Of a stretch of 64,000 bases of DNA, positions 16,132 through 23,957 are shown one piece after another. Under the pieces are notes generated by a model that was not told the origin of the DNA, did no database searches, and saw only the letters and a list, made by a program, of their open reading frames with translations. Position numbers and translations under genes: made by a program. Numbering within the stretch: position 1 is the stretch's first letter; the number at the start of each line of letters is the position of its first letter. Source of the stretch: Flavobacteriales bacterium (lineage in GTDB: Bacteria; Bacteroidota; Bacteroidia; Flavobacteriales_D; Sanyastnellaceae); assembly GCA_002863125.1 (NCBI GenBank), contig PKEB01000006.1, positions 1 through 64,000 of the forward strand, read 5' to 3'.

Positions 16132-17322
16132 ATGCACCACCTCACACGAGCGAGGCACATCCTCGCGACCCTTTTGGCCGGTATGGCCTGCACCCTCTCC
16201 GTGGCCCAGTATGGAGATTTCGGTTTGGCCGAACAACCCGCGGACACAGCAGCCGTAGACGACATCATCTACTACGGCGATTATATGGATATGTCCGGCG
16301 GATATAACGTCGGCGACACCGTTTTCGACTTCACCGCTTACGACTTCGATGGCAACCCCATCAACCTCTACGACCAGTTAGCCGGAGAACGGCCAGTGGT
16401 TCTGGTGAGCGGCAGTGTCTCGTGCATTCGCTTCCGGAATGTCTTCGACCCATTGGTTCCTGGACAAGAGGTGTGGGCAGCCCGTACGTTCATCTACGAC
16501 CATCAAGACGACTTCAATTGGATTTTTATCTACGGCGTCGAAGCCCATCCCACTGACGGCAACTGCCCCAGCAACTGCCCCCCTACCATCAACACAGACA
16601 CGGCAGTGGTCCAGCCAGCGGTATACTCCGAGCGTCGGTGGGCCATGCACAACTGGGAAAACTCAACGGAGCATGACATGCCGTTTACCATGTACGCCGA
16701 CAATCCAGATAATTCCATTTACAATAACTTCTTCCAACGCCCCTTTGGCCTCCTCGCATTGAACTGCGACGGCACGGTCGGTATCCGAGCAGACTGGGTA
16801 ACGTCTTTCTTCTTGGATATCAGTAACGAGGAGGAATTGATGATGTTCCGAGAGAGCTACACATCCTGTCAAATCGATTGGGAGCCCGAAGAGGATGAGG
16901 ATGAGGATGAGGAAGAGCAGGACGACACTGAGGACGACACCGAGGATGACACTGAGGACGATGACACCACAGGAGGAGACGACGACTCGGACGACGACGA
17001 GCCGGTAGACTACGACGGACCCGACCATGCCCTCGAAGGACACGCCGGGAACGGAACGGCGTCCGACCTTTCAGAACAAGCGCCAACAGGAGCAGCCCTG
17101 CGCGTGTTTCCCAATCCGGCTCAATCGACACTCACCGTGGTTTCCGATGCCCAAATCAATTCACTGCAGTTGACCGACTTGCGCGGACGCACAGTGGCCC
17201 AGTGGACCGCGGTTGATCGGATTCTTAAGTTGCCAGTAGCGAATCTTCCGCGCGGCCAGTACGTGTTGATTGGGCACACACCAGACGGAGCCATCAGCCA
17301 CCGCCGGGTCATTTTGCACTGA
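16132..17322 (+). CDS. Secreted iodothyronine-deiodinase-like thioredoxin-fold protein with acidic linker and T9SS domain
   Basis: A 396-residue secreted protein. Signal peptide 1-26 ends SVAQ. Residues about 60-245 form a thioredoxin-like domain close to the iodothyronine deiodinase family: GDTVFDFTAYDFDGNPINL, RPVVLVSGSVSCIRF and IFIYGVEAHPTDG. Cys98 aligns with the selenocysteine of animal deiodinases, and EAHPTDG matches their conserved Glu-Ala-His loop. Residues 251-290 are almost entirely Asp, Glu and Thr. The C-terminus (VFPNPAQSTL, then LTDLRGRTV) is a T9SS type A sorting domain. True deiodination is not implied; bacterial relatives are better viewed as peroxiredoxin-like. Alternative starts are ATG 16120 and GTG 16111. 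It converges on the cyclophilin gene with a 4-nt gap. Confidence 0.75.
   Translation: MHHLTRARHILATLLAGMACTLSVAQYGDFGLAEQPADTAAVDDIIYYGDYMDMSGGYNVGDTVFDFTAYDFDGNPINLYDQLAGERPVVLVSGSVSCIRFRNVFDPLVPGQEVWAARTFIYDHQDDFNWIFIYGVEAHPTDGNCPSNCPPTINTDTAVVQPAVYSERRWAMHNWENSTEHDMPFTMYADNPDNSIYNNFFQRPFGLLALNCDGTVGIRADWVTSFFLDISNEEELMMFRESYTSCQIDWEPEEDEDEDEEEQDDTEDDTEDDTEDDDTTGGDDDSDDDEPVDYDGPDHALEGHAGNGTASDLSEQAPTGAALRVFPNPAQSTLTVVSDAQINSLQLTDLRGRTVAQWTAVDRILKLPVANLPRGQYVLIGHTPDGAISHRRVILH
16882..17001 (+). repeat. Low-complexity acidic repeat inside the deiodinase-like gene
   Basis: Reiterated GAGGAT and GACACTGAGGAC-type units encode a 40-residue Asp/Glu/Thr tract (residues 251-290) with near-identical TEDD repeats. 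The tract joins the catalytic domain to the sorting domain and may bind calcium or act as a spacer. Slippage during replication could change its length between strains. Confidence 0.8.
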
Positions 17323-17326
17323 ACAG

Positions 17327-18025
17327 TCAGTCGATCAAACGCATCCGCATGGTGACGTCCTCCACGGGTCGGTCGCCCCGAGCTGTGCGCACCGCAGCGA
17401 TGGAATCAATGATGTCAAGGCGGTCGATGACCTGGCCAAAGACCGTGTATTCCATGTCCAAAAACGGCGTGCCGCCGTCCGCGGCATAAGCAGCTTTTTG
17501 CTCCTCAGTGTAGGCAAACCCCGGGTAATTGCGCTGCATCCGTGATTCAAAGTTGGCCAGCTGATCGCCGGTATAGGTCTTGCCTTGGACGAGGTAAAAC
17601 TGGCTTCCGGACGAACGCTTTTCGGGATTGACCTGGTCCCCTTGACGGGCGGCACTCAGGGCGCCCTTGAGGTGCATGTGTGTCGAATCCATTTCGGCTT
17701 CGATGGTGTAACCGGGTCCGCCAGTGCCCAGCCGCGCCCCCGGTGCAGCACCTCGGCTGTTGGGGTCACCGCCCTGCACCATGAAGTCTTTGATGACCCG
17801 GTGGAACAGCAAATCGTTGTAGAACCCTTCCTCTACAAGCTTGATGAAATTGTCCCGGTGCGCCGGGGTATCATCAAACAACTCGATGGTCATGGTACCG
17901 AAGCGCGTCTCCAGCGCGACACGGGTAGGCCCGTCTTTCGTTCGGCCAGCGGATTGGCTCGCTGCGCAACCGGCAAGGAACAGGGCGAATGCACTCGCCC
18001 ATAGGGTCAATTTCAATTTCTGCAT
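17327..18025 (-). CDS. Cyclophilin-type peptidyl-prolyl isomerase lipoprotein
   Basis: A 232-residue lipoprotein (lipobox LAGC at about 17-20). The cyclophilin domain runs from about residue 38: FGTMTIELFDDTPAHRDNFIKL, FHRVIKDFMVQGGDP, GSQFYLV and VFGQVIDRLDIID carry the Arg, Phe, Met, Gln and Phe residues of the active site. It catalyses cis-trans isomerisation of Xaa-Pro bonds, probably in the periplasm on exported proteins. An insertion around residues 150-180 (YTGDQLANFESRMQ through EEQKAAYAADGG) is typical of Bacteroidota members. Confidence 0.92.
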   Translation of the reverse strand: MQKLKLTLWASAFALFLAGCAASQSAGRTKDGPTRVALETRFGTMTIELFDDTPAHRDNFIKLVEEGFYNDLLFHRVIKDFMVQGGDPNSRGAAPGARLGTGGPGYTIEAEMDSTHMHLKGALSAARQGDQVNPEKRSSGSQFYLVQGKTYTGDQLANFESRMQRNYPGFAYTEEQKAAYAADGGTPFLDMEYTVFGQVIDRLDIIDSIAAVRTARGDRPVEDVTMRMRLID

Positions 18026-18067
18026 GGTCTAATTCTTCCCGACCAATTTACCACAATCCCACACGCC

Positions 18068-18970
18068 TCAGCCCCACAGGTCGTGCGCAATTCGAAACGT
18101 ATTGCAGTGGGCCTCCACGATGTGCCAAATGTCCGGGGAATAGCCGCCACCCATGCTGCACACCACCGGGACCCCATCGGTGTGGCATCGCTCCAAGATA
18201 CGGCGGTCGCGTTCCCCACAACCCGCCGAAGAGACGCCCAAGCGGCCTAATTTGTCCGTCTCCAGAATGTCCACCCCACATTGGTAAAACACTATGTCCG
18301 GTTCCACCTCATCGAGCAACCGCGGCCAGTGCGCGTCAAGCAGTTGCAGGTAATGGCGGTCATCGATGCCATCGGGCAAGCCCACGTCGAGGTCGCTGGT
18401 CTCCTTGTGCATCGGATAGTTCCCCGCGCCGTGCATCGAAAACGTGAACACCCGGGAGTCGTTCTCAAAAATCTTGGCGGTTCCGTTGCCTTGGTGAACG
18501 TCCAAATCCACAATCAATGCCCGCTCAATTCGACCCTCGTCGAGGAGAGCGGCGGCCGCAAGCGCAAAATCGTTGAGCAGGCAAAATCCCTCGCCCCGGT
18601 CACGGTAGGCGTGGTGGGTACCGCCGGCAATGTTAAGGGCCACGCCCGATTCGAAGGCGTGCCGGGCACATTCAACCGTCCCTCCCATGATCATCACCTC
18701 GCGCTGGACCAACGCCTCTGACCACGGAAATCCGGTCCGGCGTTCCTCCTTGTGCGAGAGCTCGCCGGCCTTCAGTTTCGCCCAGTACTCCGGGTCGTGC
18801 ACCTGGTGGACCGCTTCATCGCCCAACGGTATCGGCGAAAAAAACTGAGATTCGGACAGCGTGCCTTCGTGAACCAATTGCTCGGGCACCAACTCGTATT
18901 TCTCCATAGGAAAGCGATGCCCCTCGGGCAACGCGTGCGCGTAATCGGCGTTCCACGCCACTCGGATCAT
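18068..18970 (-). CDS. Histone-deacetylase-family (acetoin utilization-like) amidohydrolase
   Basis: A 300-residue class II HDAC-like zinc amidohydrolase. Key motifs in order: GGTHHAYRDRGEGFCLLND (charge-relay His pair), DLDVHQGNG (metal Asp and His), FSMHGAGNYP, GVDILETDKLGRL (metal Asp) and MGGGYS (transition-state region). Bacterial relatives deacetylate acetylated lysine, polyamines or other small amides in the cytoplasm. The start at 18970 gives the family N-terminus; the frame extends further upstream antisense to another gene and was cut. It follows the Kazal-protein gene by 8 nt, so it is probably the last gene of the phospholipid-related operon. Confidence 0.9.
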   Translation of the reverse strand: MIRVAWNADYAHALPEGHRFPMEKYELVPEQLVHEGTLSESQFFSPIPLGDEAVHQVHDPEYWAKLKAGELSHKEERRTGFPWSEALVQREVMIMGGTVECARHAFESGVALNIAGGTHHAYRDRGEGFCLLNDFALAAAALLDEGRIERALIVDLDVHQGNGTAKIFENDSRVFTFSMHGAGNYPMHKETSDLDVGLPDGIDDRHYLQLLDAHWPRLLDEVEPDIVFYQCGVDILETDKLGRLGVSSAGCGERDRRILERCHTDGVPVVCSMGGGYSPDIWHIVEAHCNTFRIAHDLWG

Positions 18971-18978
18971 GTTGCTAT

Positions 18979-19950
18979 CTATTCGAGGATGAACAGTTGA
19001 TGAACAGCAGGGAATCCGTTTTGTTGCGCTTGAATCACATACATGCCACGGGCCAACCCTTGCACATTCAATTGGGCGTCGGCGCGTTGCGTGGTATGCT
19101 CCAATATCACCTGACCATCCAGCCGTACAACCCGAAACAAAACAGGTACCGCGGGATTCCATCCACGCACTTGCACGCGGTCGGAAGCGGGGTTTGGGGC
19201 GACCTGAAGCTGAGGTACTTCCCATTCACTTACGCTGCTGGTTTCGCACGGTCCGGGGGTCCACTGGGCAATGCCTCCTGCGTACCAAGCCGTGCAGGCG
19301 TTGGAATACGTAATGCTGTCGCAACCGCACACGGGGTTGTAATTGAATGGACAAGGGGCCGTCGCATCGATGCGGTCCTCGTCGTAGCAGTCGCCTGGGC
19401 AAGCACCTGGCTCAAACGCACTCACAAAATCCACATAGGTCGCCACGCAATCATTGAAATGGCTCAGGCTGTCGCAACCGCATACTGGTGTGGGGTCCAC
19501 GGTGTTGCAATCCACGCTGGGATCCGCAAGCGATGGATCGAGGCATTCGGATGTTTCAGGGCAACTGGCTTGGCAGTCTTCCATGCTCGCAAACGAATAC
19601 ACGCTATAATCCACCTCATCCACTTCCCAACCACACCCGGACAAATACGTACAGCTGCCGTTGTACATCACAATGCCCATGGCCATGTCACAAAGTCCGA
19701 AGTCCACGCCTCCCAAATCCACACAGTCCGTCGCCGTTCCGGTGCACTCGCCGTCCACCCATGACGTCACACCGCCGTAATTCGTCGCCCAGCAATCGTT
19801 GCTATACGTCATCCCATCGCAGCCGCATACCGGTGCCCACAGGGCCAGGCACATCACCGTGGGGTCAATGAGCGTAGAATCGACGCAGGTCTGGGCGGGA
19901 AGTTGAGCCGCCAGCGCAGCGGTCATGAGGGCAAAGAGTGCATGTTTCAT
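18979..19950 (-). CDS. Secreted multi-Kazal serine protease inhibitor-like protein with T9SS domain
   Basis: A 323-residue secreted Cys-rich protein. Signal peptide to about residue 20. Three Kazal-like repeats each contain PVCGCD followed by a C-terminal Cys pair: APVCGCDGMTYSNDC (about 40-55), TPVCGCDSLSHFNDC (about 150-165) and NPVCGCDSITYSNAC (about 205-220). Between the first and second lies another Cys-rich segment with SGCGWEVD. Kazal domains usually inhibit serine proteases by presenting a reactive loop. The last 85 residues (VAPNPASDRV, then LDGQVILEH) form a T9SS type A sorting domain, so the inhibitor would be on the cell surface or released. Its start overlaps the plsC stop by 4 nt, implying translational coupling. 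Confidence 0.85.
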   Translation of the reverse strand: MKHALFALMTAALAAQLPAQTCVDSTLIDPTVMCLALWAPVCGCDGMTYSNDCWATNYGGVTSWVDGECTGTATDCVDLGGVDFGLCDMAMGIVMYNGSCTYLSGCGWEVDEVDYSVYSFASMEDCQASCPETSECLDPSLADPSVDCNTVDPTPVCGCDSLSHFNDCVATYVDFVSAFEPGACPGDCYDEDRIDATAPCPFNYNPVCGCDSITYSNACTAWYAGGIAQWTPGPCETSSVSEWEVPQLQVAPNPASDRVQVRGWNPAVPVLFRVVRLDGQVILEHTTQRADAQLNVQGLARGMYVIQAQQNGFPAVHQLFILE

Positions 19951-20663
19951 GGAGAATCAGATGAGGGAATTTTGTTTTCATCAAGCAAATCGTGTGCCAT
20001 GGCTTCGATGGCCAACTGGGCCTTTTCAGTGATGACATCGATGCTGGTTTCAGCAGGAAACGACAGGGGATCTCCCATCACCAGCGTACCGCCGAAGGGG
20101 ACAATCAACGTGCGGCCCTTGGGCAAGGTTCGGTACAGCCCGTCCAGGTAAACGGGAATGACCGGAATGTCCGGATGCCGTGACGCCAAGTGGCCGACGC
20201 CGCGCTTGAAATCCGCCATCACTCCCGGCACCCCACGGGTTCCCTCTGGAAAGAGAATCAAGCTATGCCCTTGCCGAAGCATGGCGTCAAGCAATTCAAT
20301 GGGATCAACGTCCCGCTCCTCCTTGGTTCGTGAGATGAGTACGGCGTTGACCAGGTTTTTCATGGACCAACTGCGGAAGCCCGAACGGCCAAAAAAGTCT
20401 TGGGCCGCTACCGAGTGCGTCAAATGAATCCGGTGCGAGGGTACGATGGTCATCAGCGACATGGCATCGAGGTGGCTGTTATGGTTAGCGATGTAAATGA
20501 CCGGCCCGTCGGGGTGAGGTGCTTTGGCCCACACGTAACGCAAGCCGATGACGACCCCAAATACGGTGCGCCACAGCACCTTGTACAGAAACCACAGCAA
20601 CCAGCGACGTCCACTGGGGACGCGCGCATTGAACAACTCAGCATCGATGCTTCCGGGGGACAT
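19947..20663 (-). CDS. 1-acylglycerol-3-phosphate acyltransferase (PlsC family)
   Basis: A 238-residue membrane-associated acyltransferase. Motif I is NHNSHLD (about 59-65, the catalytic His and Asp) and motif III is FPEGTRG (about 137-143); one hydrophobic helix lies at 20-45. The family transfers an acyl chain to lysophosphatidate to make phosphatidate. It sits directly after a CdsA-like and a CDP-alcohol transferase gene, so it probably feeds the same accessory lipid route rather than being the housekeeping enzyme; another PlsC-like gene starts at 63724. TAACTT lies 6 nt before the start. Confidence 0.9.
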   Translation of the reverse strand: MSPGSIDAELFNARVPSGRRWLLWFLYKVLWRTVFGVVIGLRYVWAKAPHPDGPVIYIANHNSHLDAMSLMTIVPSHRIHLTHSVAAQDFFGRSGFRSWSMKNLVNAVLISRTKEERDVDPIELLDAMLRQGHSLILFPEGTRGVPGVMADFKRGVGHLASRHPDIPVIPVYLDGLYRTLPKGRTLIVPFGGTLVMGDPLSFPAETSIDVITEKAQLAIEAMAHDLLDENKIPSSDSP

Positions 20664-20675
20664 GCCGGCAAGTTA
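20664..20675 (-). promoter_or_regulatory. TAnnTT box 6 nt before plsC
   Basis: TAACTT (20675-20670 on the minus strand), six bases, then ATG. It overlaps the end of the upstream gene, so it would act as an internal operon promoter. Confidence 0.3.
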
Positions 20676-21635
20676 GCCCGCGGTCGTCACTCCGAAAAAA
20701 TAGATGAGGTGAAAAAACGGGGCTGCCGCCGCTGAAAAACCGTCCAACCGGTCCAGGTAGCCCCCGTGCCCGGGGATGGCATTGCCAGAGTTTTTGATGC
20801 CCAAATCGCGTTTGATTCCCGAGGCGATCGCATCCCCCATGAAGCCCGCCAAGGCTACGCAGAATCCCGTGAAGGCGGCCTCCCACGCTTCAAGCGGCGT
20901 CAGGAATCGGAGCGCCACCGCAATGAGCGTAACCGACAACACCCCGCCGATGAGACCCTCCCACGTCTTGTTGGGGCTGACTTTCGGAAGCACGGCGCGC
21001 TGCCCGATTGTTTTGCCCCAGCCGAACTGAAGAACATCGTTAATGCCCACGAGGAAAATCAAGTACAGCAAAAGGCCCTGTGGACCAGCGGTGAAGCTCG
21101 GGATTTCCGGCAGGTGAAACAGCAATGCCAAGTGACTCATGCCGTAGACCCAAGCCACCAGCGAATAAGGCATCAGCCCGATCGACCGCACGATTCCCTG
21201 CGTCTCCCCGCGGATCACCAGCATAAACGGGATGACCACAAACATGAACACCGGGATGAACGCCAAGAACAGCGTCGTCATCCCCAAGTAGGCCAAGGCG
21301 TATTGGACGGGGATGACCGCATAGCAAAGCATGACCACATTGCGTTCGCGTTGGTCCAACTTAAGCAACGGGTACATTTCACGAAGCAAGGCAAAACTCA
21401 AAAAAGCAAGTCCGATGTGCGTCACCAGCGGATGCGCCAAGGTGGTGACGATGAAACACGCGCACATGATCCACCACGAGCGGGTACGGACCAGCAGCTC
21501 TTTAACCAATTTGCCCGGCTTAAAAAAGTTCCAGGTGTTCCAGGCTACGGACGAAAACACCAGGATGCACAGGATGATGAGAATCACCCACTGCACTTCG
21601 GCATTGACGCTCCACGCTTCGATCAGTTTATTCAT
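20673..21635 (-). CDS. CdsA-like phosphatidate cytidylyltransferase (YnbB type)
   Basis: A 320-residue polytopic membrane protein with about eight hydrophobic helices. The C-terminal half carries the CdsA signature: SPNKTWEGLIGG, GDAIASGIKRDLGIKNSG, then PGHGGYLDRLDG, including the Mg-binding Asp residues. It converts phosphatidate and CTP to CDP-diacylglycerol. The close link to a CDP-alcohol transferase and PlsC, and the divergent N-terminal half, suggest the accessory YnbB-like group rather than the essential CdsA. The start at 21635 overlaps the upstream stop by 4 nt (ATGA). Confidence 0.9.
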   Translation of the reverse strand: MNKLIEAWSVNAEVQWVILIILCILVFSSVAWNTWNFFKPGKLVKELLVRTRSWWIMCACFIVTTLAHPLVTHIGLAFLSFALLREMYPLLKLDQRERNVVMLCYAVIPVQYALAYLGMTTLFLAFIPVFMFVVIPFMLVIRGETQGIVRSIGLMPYSLVAWVYGMSHLALLFHLPEIPSFTAGPQGLLLYLIFLVGINDVLQFGWGKTIGQRAVLPKVSPNKTWEGLIGGVLSVTLIAVALRFLTPLEAWEAAFTGFCVALAGFMGDAIASGIKRDLGIKNSGNAIPGHGGYLDRLDGFSAAAAPFFHLIYFFGVTTAG

Positions 21636-22237
21636 GGCTTGAGGGTTTTGTGAACGCGGCGTACAGTGCTCCACAGCAGCCCAATGAGCACGGCATACAC
21701 GCCGTACATAGCATACGGTTCAACAGCGACTCCAGCGCCCATCAGGAGGCAAAAAACACCCCACACGAGCGTGCGGTCGCTTTTGCCCATGGGGCCTTCA
21801 TATCGGCGTTCGCCGGAGACGGATGCCCCCAGGACGCCGGCGTATTCATTGACGGCCGTGAGCCACAACAACGCCGCAACCCACCCGACATGCACTCCGG
21901 GGACCAAGGCCAACGGCCACATCACCAAGGCATCGCTGACGACATCCCCTAATTCATTCAACACCGCGCCGCCCCTGGAGGTCAGGTTGAAGGTGCGGGC
22001 CATCATGCCATCCAAAGCGTTCAAGGCCATCCGCACGAGCAATCCACCAGCTACCGCAAAAAACCAATACCGGTTCGCAAGGCCAAGTACGAACGCGTAG
22101 CCAAGTCCACCAGACAAGACGATGGCCAGCCAAGTCAGTACATTGGGCGTCACACCCGCATTGCGCAGCCGCTGCATCAAGGGCGTCAACATCCGCTGAA
22201 ACGCCGGCTTCAGATCATAGGTCGTCGGCACGTTCAT
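21632..22237 (-). CDS. CDP-alcohol phosphatidyltransferase (YnbA type)
   Basis: A 201-residue integral membrane enzyme with about six helices. The CDP-alcohol transferase motif is LDGMMARTFNLTSRGGAVLNELGDVVSD, read as DGxxAR then G then D then D, whose Asp residues bind two metals and supply the base (about residues 75-102). It exchanges the CMP of CDP-diacylglycerol for an alcohol acceptor. The acceptor (glycerophosphate, inositol phosphate, serine or other) cannot be read from sequence. It overlaps both neighbours by 4 nt, a sign of tight coupling. Confidence 0.9.
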   Translation of the reverse strand: MNVPTTYDLKPAFQRMLTPLMQRLRNAGVTPNVLTWLAIVLSGGLGYAFVLGLANRYWFFAVAGGLLVRMALNALDGMMARTFNLTSRGGAVLNELGDVVSDALVMWPLALVPGVHVGWVAALLWLTAVNEYAGVLGASVSGERRYEGPMGKSDRTLVWGVFCLLMGAGVAVEPYAMYGVYAVLIGLLWSTVRRVHKTLKP

Positions 22238-23037
22238 TCAGGCACGGGGTATCTGGCATCAAAAGGCCGGTTGTGGATGCGCTTACGAGGCAGGCCTTCT
22301 GGGAATTGGCCGTGTTCGAAGAAGTACCGCATCGGCTCGCCGAGCACATCCCATCGTACGTACATCATGTCGTGGTCCAAGGCCACGTGAAAGGCATCGT
22401 GCGCGGTAGAATCGATGGCACGCCAATCGTACACCAACGGCCCTATCGCTTTCGCCTCTTCCTGCAAAAACCGCATCAGCCGAGTCGCGCGGTTTTCGAT
22501 GATGAGGCCTTTGTGGAGGGGATCACCGGTGGGAACGGGTGGCCAGTCGACCTCGCTGAGGTCACGCAGTACCCGTCCTAACTTCAGCATGCCGAGCTTA
22601 GGGATGCGCTCCATCGCGGCTGCCGGTGCGCGCTCTTGTGTCGGGCTCCGGTCGTACACGATGGCTGTCAGGTTGGGCATTGGCGTCGCCAGTACCTGCG
22701 TGTTCAGGAGGTAGGCACCGGCGATGTAGCAAATGGCTTTGATTTCACCGTATTCCGCCAATTCATACTCCTCGACAAAGTCCGCCAAGGCTTCGGTGCT
22801 TGCCGCAAGGGATTTTCTCAGCAGCACATCCGGGATGTACACGTCCATGCCGGAATCCTCCCAATACGCCATCTGGGCCTTGCATCCCCCGCGCGTTCCG
22901 CCGAATCCATTCAGGATGAGCAACGCCGTTTTTTCCGATTTCGGCGCGTCCGAATCCACGTGAATCCAGTGCCTGGCTTCGCCATCCTGCGGGAGGGCAA
23001 CAAAAACGAATAACAACAAGGTGTACAGCCTCAGCAT
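22234..23037 (-). CDS. Exported alpha/beta-hydrolase-like protein lacking an obvious nucleophile
   Basis: A 267-residue protein with a signal peptide (about 1-22, MLRLYTLLLFVFVALP). LLILNGFGGTRGG has the look of an alpha/beta hydrolase first strand with an oxyanion loop, and MDVYIPDVLLRKSL resembles the second strand. The expected nucleophile elbow aligns with AICYIAGAY, which has no Ser in a GxSxG. HDAFHVALDHDMMYVRWDV may contain the His region. It is therefore either a catalytically inactive relative or uses another residue. It is the first gene of the operon with the lipid enzymes, so it may bind or carry a lipid. TATTTT lies 5 nt before the start. Confidence 0.6.
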   Translation of the reverse strand: MLRLYTLLLFVFVALPQDGEARHWIHVDSDAPKSEKTALLILNGFGGTRGGCKAQMAYWEDSGMDVYIPDVLLRKSLAASTEALADFVEEYELAEYGEIKAICYIAGAYLLNTQVLATPMPNLTAIVYDRSPTQERAPAAAMERIPKLGMLKLGRVLRDLSEVDWPPVPTGDPLHKGLIIENRATRLMRFLQEEAKAIGPLVYDWRAIDSTAHDAFHVALDHDMMYVRWDVLGEPMRYFFEHGQFPEGLPRKRIHNRPFDARYPVPE

Positions 23038-23048
23038 GGGGCAAAATA
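23038..23048 (-). promoter_or_regulatory. TAnnTT box 5 nt before the lipid operon
   Basis: TATTTT (23048-23043 on the minus strand), five bases, then ATG at 23037. It is the probable promoter of the five- or six-gene lipid operon. Confidence 0.45.
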
Positions 23049-23109
23049 CGACTTTTGTGAAATGGGTGAATCGAACTAACTTCCTATCTTTTTCGGAGAA
23101 TTCGATGGC

Positions 23110-23946
23110 ATGAAGCACGTTCTTCCATTCCCAATCCTCCTAGCCGGGCTATTAGCAACAGCCACAGCCCAATTGGATGTCGTCCATTGGGTGCCGCCGC
23201 TTCATAGCCGGGACAACGGCCAGATCAACGACCACTACCTCTACCTATCCACGCCAGAAACCTCACCCGTTACCGTCAACCTGCACGATGGCAGCGGTGC
23301 CACGTTTGGAGATTCGCCGTACACCATTTCAAACGGCAGTCCCGTGGCCATTGAAATTGGAAATGGGCAAACGTCGGGGAGCAAGCTGATGGTCAGCCAA
23401 GGTGAATTGAACGAGACGCTGACCAACCGCGGCATCAAAGTGGAGGCGAGTGCGCCCATTTTTTGCAATGCACGGTACCGGTCCTCTTGGCAAGCCGAAG
23501 CGCTCACATCCAAAGGTGCGCAAGCCCAAGGCCAGGCATTTCGCTTGGGCGGCATGCCCATCACCTACCAAGGGGGAATCCGCTCCTATGTTTTTGGCAT
23601 CATGGCCACAGAAGACAACGTACAGGTGCAAATTTCCGGGTATGACAACAATGTTGTTTTTGCCGGAACGCCGACCGTCAACGATGACTTCCTCGCCTTC
23701 ACCCTCAACGAAGGCGTGCGCATGCAGGTCGTCAACCGCTGGGGCACCCTGCTTTTCTCGGATTTGGACTTCGGTGGCAGCGCCGGCTGGGACCCCCGCG
23801 ATGACGCCTCGGAAGGTACCTATTACTTCATCCTTGACATTCCAATCACCACCGAAGAATTGACCGTCACCACGGTCGAAGGAACCGAAATTCTCGAAGG
23901 CCCCACGACGGCCACCTACCACGGCCATTTCACGTTGGTCCGTTAA
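23110..23946 (+). CDS. Short secreted protein: IgGFc-binding-like N-terminus joined to a gliding/T9SS type B C-terminus
   Basis: A 278-residue secreted protein. Signal peptide to about residue 20. Residues 22-195 (DVVHWVPPLHSRDNGQIND, then SNGSPVAIEIG, then FCNARYRSSWQAEALTSKG) match the N-terminus of long Bacteroidota surface proteins related to the IgGFc-binding domain. The sequence then passes without linker into VNRWGTLLF, DPRDDASEGTYYFILD, the gliding-associated T9SS type B sorting region. Full-length relatives usually carry many Ig-like repeats between these parts, so this looks like an internally deleted or minimal form. Its role is unknown; adhesion is plausible. It is divergent from the lipid operon. 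Confidence 0.7.
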   Translation: MKHVLPFPILLAGLLATATAQLDVVHWVPPLHSRDNGQINDHYLYLSTPETSPVTVNLHDGSGATFGDSPYTISNGSPVAIEIGNGQTSGSKLMVSQGELNETLTNRGIKVEASAPIFCNARYRSSWQAEALTSKGAQAQGQAFRLGGMPITYQGGIRSYVFGIMATEDNVQVQISGYDNNVVFAGTPTVNDDFLAFTLNEGVRMQVVNRWGTLLFSDLDFGGSAGWDPRDDASEGTYYFILDIPITTEELTVTTVEGTEILEGPTTATYHGHFTLVR

Positions 23947-23957
23947 TCCCTCGCTCC

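Noticed and set aside
16132-17322. Selenocysteine-containing deiodinase
   Set aside because: The active-site position is encoded by a Cys codon (TGC), not TGA, so it is not a selenoprotein.
20766-21653. 295-residue open frame antisense to the CdsA-like gene
   Set aside because: Very rich in His, Gln, Arg and Asp, the reverse-frame image of transmembrane helices.
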